From Parabacteroides distasonis (GTDB lineage Bacteria > Bacteroidota > Bacteroidia > Bacteroidales > Tannerellaceae): 43,816 nucleotides of DNA. A program made the translations under genes and the position numbers. Position 1 is the first letter of the stretch. Each line of letters opens with the position of its first letter. Where the stretch lies: contig NZ_SRYM01000034.1 in assembly GCF_004793765.1 (NCBI RefSeq), forward strand, positions 1 to 43,816, written 5' to 3'. Below, one piece after another: positions 39,917 to 43,816 of the stretch. The notes under the pieces are model-generated. The model had not been told where the DNA came from and made no database searches. It was given only the letters and a program-made list of their open reading frames with translations.

Positions 39917-40366
39917 TTATGGTTGATTGATGTTTTGTGCCCGACATTCTTCCGGCAAGATCGCTAACGCCCTGTTCTCGTTCTCCTCCATGATCTCCCG
40001 CTCGCCGGGGCCTTTGTCGTTGATACCGCAAAGATGCAGGATGCCGTGGATGATGGTGCGGTGTAGCTCCTCGTCGTAGTCCGTGTGGAAAGTCTCCGCA
40101 TTTGTCCGGACCGTATCGAGGCTGATGAACAGGTCGCCCGAGATCTTGTTTCCCTCCGTATAATCGAAGGTGATGATATCCGTGTAATAATCATGTTGGA
40201 GGTATTGGCGGTTTACCTCCAAAATCTTCTCGTCCGAGCAGAAGATATAACTGATATCGCCTGTCTTCTTGCCGTAGGTCTCGGCCACCGCCTTGATCCA
40301 TCCGCTGACCGCTCTTTTCTTGATTGCCGGGAGTTGGATATCCTCGGCGTAATATGCTATTGCCAT
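39917..40366 (-). CDS. ybeY: rRNA maturation endoribonuclease YbeY
   Basis: A protein of 149 residues that trims the 3' end of 16S rRNA and aids ribosome quality control. The zinc-binding signature is RTIIHGILHLCGINDKGPGE: two histidines as HxxxH, but the third ligand position has Asp/Lys (INDK) rather than the His of E. coli (YDH), a change I associate with this phylum. Upstream the conserved SYIFCSDEKILEVNRQYLQH and YYTDIITFDY are present. The start is MAIAYYAEDI. A TACTTTTG promoter element lies 46 bp upstream. Confidence 0.95.
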   Translation of the reverse strand: MAIAYYAEDIQLPAIKKRAVSGWIKAVAETYGKKTGDISYIFCSDEKILEVNRQYLQHDYYTDIITFDYTEGNKISGDLFISLDTVRTNAETFHTDYDEELHRTIIHGILHLCGINDKGPGEREIMEENENRALAILPEECRAQNINQP

Positions 40367-40411
40367 AAATTGTTACTCTTGATAATTTGAAAATGTGATT
40401 ATGTTACGCGG

Positions 40412-40419
40412 CAAAAGTA
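40412..40419 (-). promoter_or_regulatory. -7 element of ybeY
   Basis: Minus-strand TACTTTTG matches TAnnTTTG, 46 bp before the ybeY ATG. Confidence 0.45.
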
Positions 40420-40487
40420 CGATAAAAACAAATGACAGGTTCGTGTTTGCCGGTATAAATGTGTTTTTTATGGATTTACGCGGGCTG

Positions 40488-41717
40488 TTAAAAGAATAGA
40501 TACGCCATCGCTATCGCCGCTATCGCTCCGGCCAGATCCGCTAATAAGGCGCACTGTACCGTATAACGGGTATTACGGATGCCTACGCTGCCGTAATAAA
40601 GAGCGACTACATAGAAGGTCGTATCGCAAGAGCCCTGTACGATGGATGACAGGCGGCCTACGAAAGAATCCGCCCCGTAGGTATTCATCGCGTCTAGCAT
40701 CATGCCCCTAGCCCCGCTTCCGCTCAGCGGTTTCATTAGCATCGTCGGCAATGCCTCTACGAAATCCGTATTCAAGCCCATCGCCGCTACTCCCATACGA
40801 ACCCCCTCGATAATGAAATCCATCGCTCCCGAGGCCCGGAAAATACCGATGCCGACCAAGATCGCCACGAGATAAGGAATGATCGTTATAGCGGTTTGGA
40901 AACCCTCTTTCGCCCCTTCGATAAAAGCGTCGTACACGTTGATCTTTTTCCGCGTACCGCTGATGATAAATCCGCAGATGATGGTGAAAAGAAGCGTATT
41001 GGCGAACAAGGTCGAGTACAAGGAAACCTGCTCCTGCTCCATGGAATTGAACAACCAGACCAATCCTCCGATAAATAACCCCAATCCTCCGAAAAACAAC
41101 ACGAGGTTCCGTTGCAAGATATTAATCTTTTGTCGTACGCAAACCGCCAAGATCGCTACCAAGGTGGACGTGAATGTAGCCAGCATGATCGGTAGGAATA
41201 TATCCGACGGATTCGCCGCTCCCATCTGTGCTCGGTACATCATGATGGTGATTGGGATCAAGGTCAGTCCCGAGGCGTTGATGCAAAGGAACATGACCAT
41301 CGAGTTGCTTGCGGACTCTTTCTTGGGGTTCAACTTCTGCAATTGTTGCATAGCCTTCAGTCCCATTGGCGTGGCGGCGTTATCCAGCCCCAGCAAGTTC
41401 GCCGAAAGGTTCATGAAGATCGATCCCGTCACCGGATGGTCTTTCGGGATATCCGGGAATAGCTTGCTGAATACCGGGGCGGCCAGCCGTGCGAACGCTT
41501 GGATCACTCCTCCTTTCTCCCCGATCTTCATAATTCCCAGCCAAAGCGACAAAATCCCGGTAAGTCCCAAGGAGATCTCGAAGCCTGTCTTAGCCGAAGC
41601 GAAAGAAGCATTGATAATCTCGGTAAAAACGGTGGTATCCCCGCCGATAACCAGTTTACCTACGGCCACGACGAAAGCGATTAGGAAGAAAGCGATCCAA
41701 ATATAGTTTAGTACCAT
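40488..41717 (-). CDS. fused SpmA/SpmB-type nucleoside-recognition membrane protein
   Basis: A protein of 409 residues with about nine to ten hydrophobic helices and two nucleoside-recognition (Gate) domains in one chain. The N-terminal half resembles SpmA (FEISLGLTGILSLWLGIMKI, MNLSANLLGLDNAATPMGLK) and the C-terminal half SpmB (FIEGAKEGFQTAITIIPYLV, RPLSGSGARG as KPLSGSGARGMMLDAMNTYG, and VQGSCDTTFYVVALYYGSVG). In spore-formers the two halves are separate proteins needed for spore-core maturation. Bacteroidota do not sporulate, so this protein must have another, unknown transport or membrane role. It stands divergent from the dehydrogenase gene. Confidence 0.88.
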   Translation of the reverse strand: MVLNYIWIAFFLIAFVVAVGKLVIGGDTTVFTEIINASFASAKTGFEISLGLTGILSLWLGIMKIGEKGGVIQAFARLAAPVFSKLFPDIPKDHPVTGSIFMNLSANLLGLDNAATPMGLKAMQQLQKLNPKKESASNSMVMFLCINASGLTLIPITIMMYRAQMGAANPSDIFLPIMLATFTSTLVAILAVCVRQKINILQRNLVLFFGGLGLFIGGLVWLFNSMEQEQVSLYSTLFANTLLFTIICGFIISGTRKKINVYDAFIEGAKEGFQTAITIIPYLVAILVGIGIFRASGAMDFIIEGVRMGVAAMGLNTDFVEALPTMLMKPLSGSGARGMMLDAMNTYGADSFVGRLSSIVQGSCDTTFYVVALYYGSVGIRNTRYTVQCALLADLAGAIAAIAMAYLFF

Positions 41718-41767
41718 AATAAATATATATTGGTCACAAATTTAGGAATTAATTGCCAATTGATTTG

Positions 41768-41775
41768 TATTTTTG
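41768..41775 (+). promoter_or_regulatory. -7 element of the dehydrogenase gene
   Basis: TATTTTTG matches TAnnTTTG, 26 bp before ATG 41802, in the 84-bp divergent gap. Confidence 0.5.
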
Positions 41776-41801
41776 CTTTTTGAATTACAAATAGATCCAA
41801 G

Positions 41802-42761
41802 ATGAAGATACTAGTGACATACGACATGTTCCGCGAGGGATTTGCCGAGTTGGAAAGTAAGTACGAGGTTACCTTTCCCGAGGGAAGAGATTTTACGTAT
41901 GAAGAGGTTTTCGAGATGATACCGGAGTACGACGTGCTCTGCTCCATGTTCGATTTCCCGGTAAACAAAGAATTGATCGACCATGCGCCGAAGTTGCGGC
42001 TGATTGCTAATTACGCCGTAGGTTATAATAATATCGATGTGGCCTATGCCCTCGAGAAAGGCTTGACGGTGGCGAATACGCCTGATCCTGTCACGGCCCC
42101 TACCGCTAATATCGCTTTAGGCTTGATGCTGGATACTGCCCGGCGTATCACGGAATGTGATCGTAAGCTGCGTACGCTTGGTAAGGATATGAAGGTTGGT
42201 GTACTGGAGAATCTCGGTATGCCGGTAACCGGACAGACCTTGGGGATTATCGGTATGGGGCGTATCGGCAAGGCCTTGGCGAAGCGGGCGAATGCTTTGG
42301 GCATGGAGGTGATCTACCACAATCGGCGTCAACTTTACATCGAGGACGAGACCAAATTGAATGTTACCTACGTCTCCAAGGAAGAGCTTTTGGCGAAAGC
42401 CGATTTCGTATCCTTGAACGCTCCTTATACTCCCGATACCTATCACATCATCGGCGAGGAGGAGTTCAAGCAGATGAAACCTTCCGCTATCTTGATCAAC
42501 ACGGCCCGCGGTCCGTTGGTAGACGAGCATGCCTTGGTAAAAGCCTTGCGGGAAGGTACGATTCATGGTGCCGGTCTGGATGTATTCGAGTTTGGAGACT
42601 ATCCTCTCCCCGAGTTATTGGAAATGGACAACGTGGTATTAACCCCTCATATCGGCACCCAGACGATGGAAACCCGTATCATCATGGCTCGCACGGTATG
42701 CAACAACGTGATTGGTTTCTTGGAAGGCGACCGTCCCGTATCACGGGTACTCCGGCCATGA
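41802..42761 (+). CDS. NAD-dependent D-2-hydroxyacid dehydrogenase
   Basis: A protein of 319 residues of the D-isomer-specific 2-hydroxyacid dehydrogenases. The dinucleotide-binding motif is GQTLGIIGMGRIGKALAKRA, followed by the Asp/Asn-type residue region YHNRRQ, whose arginines may favour NADP. Catalytic residues are Arg in LINTARGPLVDE, Glu in GLDVFEFGDYPLPE and His in LTPHIGTQT. The N-terminal substrate domain has ANYAVGYNNIDV. The most likely type is glyoxylate/hydroxypyruvate reductase, but the substrate cannot be fixed by sequence. The stop codon overlaps the ATG of an AlkD fragment (ATGA). Confidence 0.93.
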   Translation: MKILVTYDMFREGFAELESKYEVTFPEGRDFTYEEVFEMIPEYDVLCSMFDFPVNKELIDHAPKLRLIANYAVGYNNIDVAYALEKGLTVANTPDPVTAPTANIALGLMLDTARRITECDRKLRTLGKDMKVGVLENLGMPVTGQTLGIIGMGRIGKALAKRANALGMEVIYHNRRQLYIEDETKLNVTYVSKEELLAKADFVSLNAPYTPDTYHIIGEEEFKQMKPSAILINTARGPLVDEHALVKALREGTIHGAGLDVFEFGDYPLPELLEMDNVVLTPHIGTQTMETRIIMARTVCNNVIGFLEGDRPVSRVLRP

Positions 42762-43009
42762 CAGCGGCGTTTATCCGTCGGAATGATTTTTGGGATACCT
42801 TGAAGTTATCCGAATGTTTGATGGGGCATAAACACGATTTGATGCATAAGGCGGTTGGGTGGATGCTGCGTGAGGTCGGCAAAAAGGAGCGGCAGACGCT
42901 TACCGATTTCTTGGAACGCAACGCTACTCGTCTTCCTCGTACGGCGCTTCGTTACGCTATCGAGCATTATCCGGAACCCGAGCGGCAATATTTTCTAAAG
43001 AAGAAATAA
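42758..43009 (+). CDS. C-terminal fragment of a DNA alkylation repair protein (AlkD-like)
   Basis: A chain of 83 residues. RRNDFWDTLKLSECLMGHKH, then DLMHKAVGWMLREVGKKE and RLPRTALRYAIEHYPEPERQ are the last HEAT-type helices of the AlkD DNA glycosylase family, whose full length is about 220-240 residues. The N-terminal two thirds, which hold the catalytic Asp, are missing. The frame begins with an ATG that overlaps the dehydrogenase stop (ATGA). An in-frame ATG at 42698 is inside the dehydrogenase. Either a deletion joined the two genes here, or this is a retained small domain. It is followed two bases later by the TIGR02757 gene, so the reading frame is embedded in an operon. Confidence 0.7.
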   Translation: MTAAFIRRNDFWDTLKLSECLMGHKHDLMHKAVGWMLREVGKKERQTLTDFLERNATRLPRTALRYAIEHYPEPERQYFLKKK

Positions 43010-43010
43010 C

Positions 43011-43757
43011 ATGGATACAAAGACCATCTCTTTACTTCGTGAATGGGCGAAAACGTACAATACGGAATCGTTTATCAAGGATGATCCGGTTCGATTCCCC
43101 CATCGGTTTACGGAGAAACGGGATATTGAGATATCGGCTTTCCTGACGGCGTGGATCTCTTACGGTCGCAGGGCGCATATTCTCCAAAAAGCGGAAGAGC
43201 TACACCGGCTGATGGGCGAAAGTCCTTACGAGTTTATCCGTACCGGAGAGACTTCTTTCGCTCCCCTACGGAACCGCCCGGTTCGCAGGCGGGATACCTT
43301 TTACCGTTTTTATACCTATCATGATCTGCATCTCCTTTGTTGTCGCCTAAAGGATATATACGATACCTATGACTGTATGGAAGACGCTATGGCCGCCGCC
43401 GGTCCTTGCGAAGATCCTATCTTGCGGTTGCAACAACTTTTTGCTGATCTCAATGGCATTCCGGTCTTGCACGGGACTTCCGCTTGTAAGCGTCTGGCGA
43501 TGTTCTTGCGTTGGATGGTGCGTACGGATGGTATCGTCGATCTCGGTATCTGGAGAACAGCCGTGCATCCCCGCCAATTAATCATCCCGTTGGATACGCA
43601 TGTGCACCAGATCTCCTTGCGCTTGGGCTTGACAGGCCAAAAAACCGCTACCCTTCGTACGGCCCGTGAGATAACGGACGCATTGGCGAAAGTCTTCCCC
43701 GATGATCCTTGTCTGGGGGATTTCGCTTTATTTGGCTACGATATAAATCAAGAATAA
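43011..43757 (+). CDS. TIGR02757 family protein (DUF2400)
   Basis: A protein of 248 residues. The N-terminus (DPVRFPHRFTEKRDIEISAF, then LTAWISYGRR) and the later RDTFYRFYTYHDLHLLCCRL, KRLAMFLRWMVRTDGIVDLG, and IPLDTHVHQISLRLGLTGQK belong to the TIGR02757 (DUF2400) family found in Bacteroidota and epsilonproteobacteria. The central part is helical and reminiscent of HhH-GPD glycosylases, which would fit a DNA-related role, but no activity is known. The start at 43011 comes two bases after the AlkD fragment stop. The last 60 bases of the window show no further gene. Confidence 0.9.
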   Translation: MDTKTISLLREWAKTYNTESFIKDDPVRFPHRFTEKRDIEISAFLTAWISYGRRAHILQKAEELHRLMGESPYEFIRTGETSFAPLRNRPVRRRDTFYRFYTYHDLHLLCCRLKDIYDTYDCMEDAMAAAGPCEDPILRLQQLFADLNGIPVLHGTSACKRLAMFLRWMVRTDGIVDLGIWRTAVHPRQLIIPLDTHVHQISLRLGLTGQKTATLRTAREITDALAKVFPDDPCLGDFALFGYDINQE

Positions 43758-43816
43758 AAAGATATGAACTATAATATAAAAACAGAATACGGTTAACGAT
43801 AATTAGCATACTCATG

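Noticed and set aside
40879-41706. Plus-strand frame of 275 codons opposite the SpmA/SpmB-like gene
   Set aside because: Shadow of a well-conserved membrane protein on the minus strand; no domain is visible in the plus frame.

Overview
The window looks like a chromosomal segment of a member of the Bacteroidales, most likely Parabacteroides (P. distasonis-like). The reasons are the repeated TAnnTTTG -7 promoter elements, the many Bacteroidota-only families (6-bladed beta-propeller lipoproteins, DUF3244, DUF4252, DUF4468, DUF6078), two proteins with type IX secretion (T9SS) sorting tails, and housekeeping proteins whose motifs are of Bacteroidetes type. The species name is an inference; no rRNA or tRNA gene is visible.

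Layout. 1-2.9 kb: the tail of an upstream gene, a DUF3244-like secreted protein, a tiny lipoprotein missed by length cut-offs, an outer-membrane barrel, a relic of an Rpn-type nuclease gene and a beta-propeller lipoprotein. 3.0-5.4 kb: a complete type II restriction-modification pair (C5-cytosine methyltransferase plus a PD-(D/E)XK endonuclease). 5.6-9.0 kb: a transaldolase-like aldolase and mutS. 9.0-13.2 kb, minus strand: an ECF sigma/anti-sigma operon flanked by two DUF4252 proteins, then two beta-propeller proteins. 13.5-16.4 kb: ychF and two unknown exported proteins. 16.4-19.1 kb: a decayed stretch with gene relics and a frameshifted T9SS trypsin-like protease. 19.2-23.0 kb: polA and a divergent polyprenyl diphosphate synthase. 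23.0-26.7 kb: a small-RNA candidate, a broken lysyl-endopeptidase-like T9SS protein and an outer-membrane protein interrupted at a G8 tract. 26.8-33.9 kb: a compact minus-strand operon mnmG-ade-uvrC-dtd-mazG-deoC carrying a parS-like site. 34-38.5 kb: a phosphoesterase, a PAP2 phosphatase and a four-gene run of envelope proteins. 38.6-43.8 kb: a small HTH protein, DUF6078, ybeY, a fused SpmA/SpmB-type membrane protein, a 2-hydroxyacid dehydrogenase coupled to an AlkD fragment, and a TIGR02757 protein.

How the parts fit. Genome maintenance is heavily represented (MutS, Pol I, UvrC, MazG-type pyrophosphohydrolase, an AlkD relic), as is translation quality (MnmG, Dtd, YbeY, YchF). The cell-surface and secreted genes between 15 and 27 kb are in contrast often broken: two single-base homopolymer frameshifts, one long G-tract frameshift, one in-frame stop and several relics.

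The least explained signal is a set of three intergenic arrays (about 8.98, 25.0 and 39.35 kb). Each has four or more short dyads spaced at a near-constant 21-23 bp. They share geometry but not sequence. Other highlights are a parS core between mnmG and ade, a promoter-plus-terminator pair that defines a small RNA of about 75 nt, and the G8 tract that could switch an outer-membrane protein.
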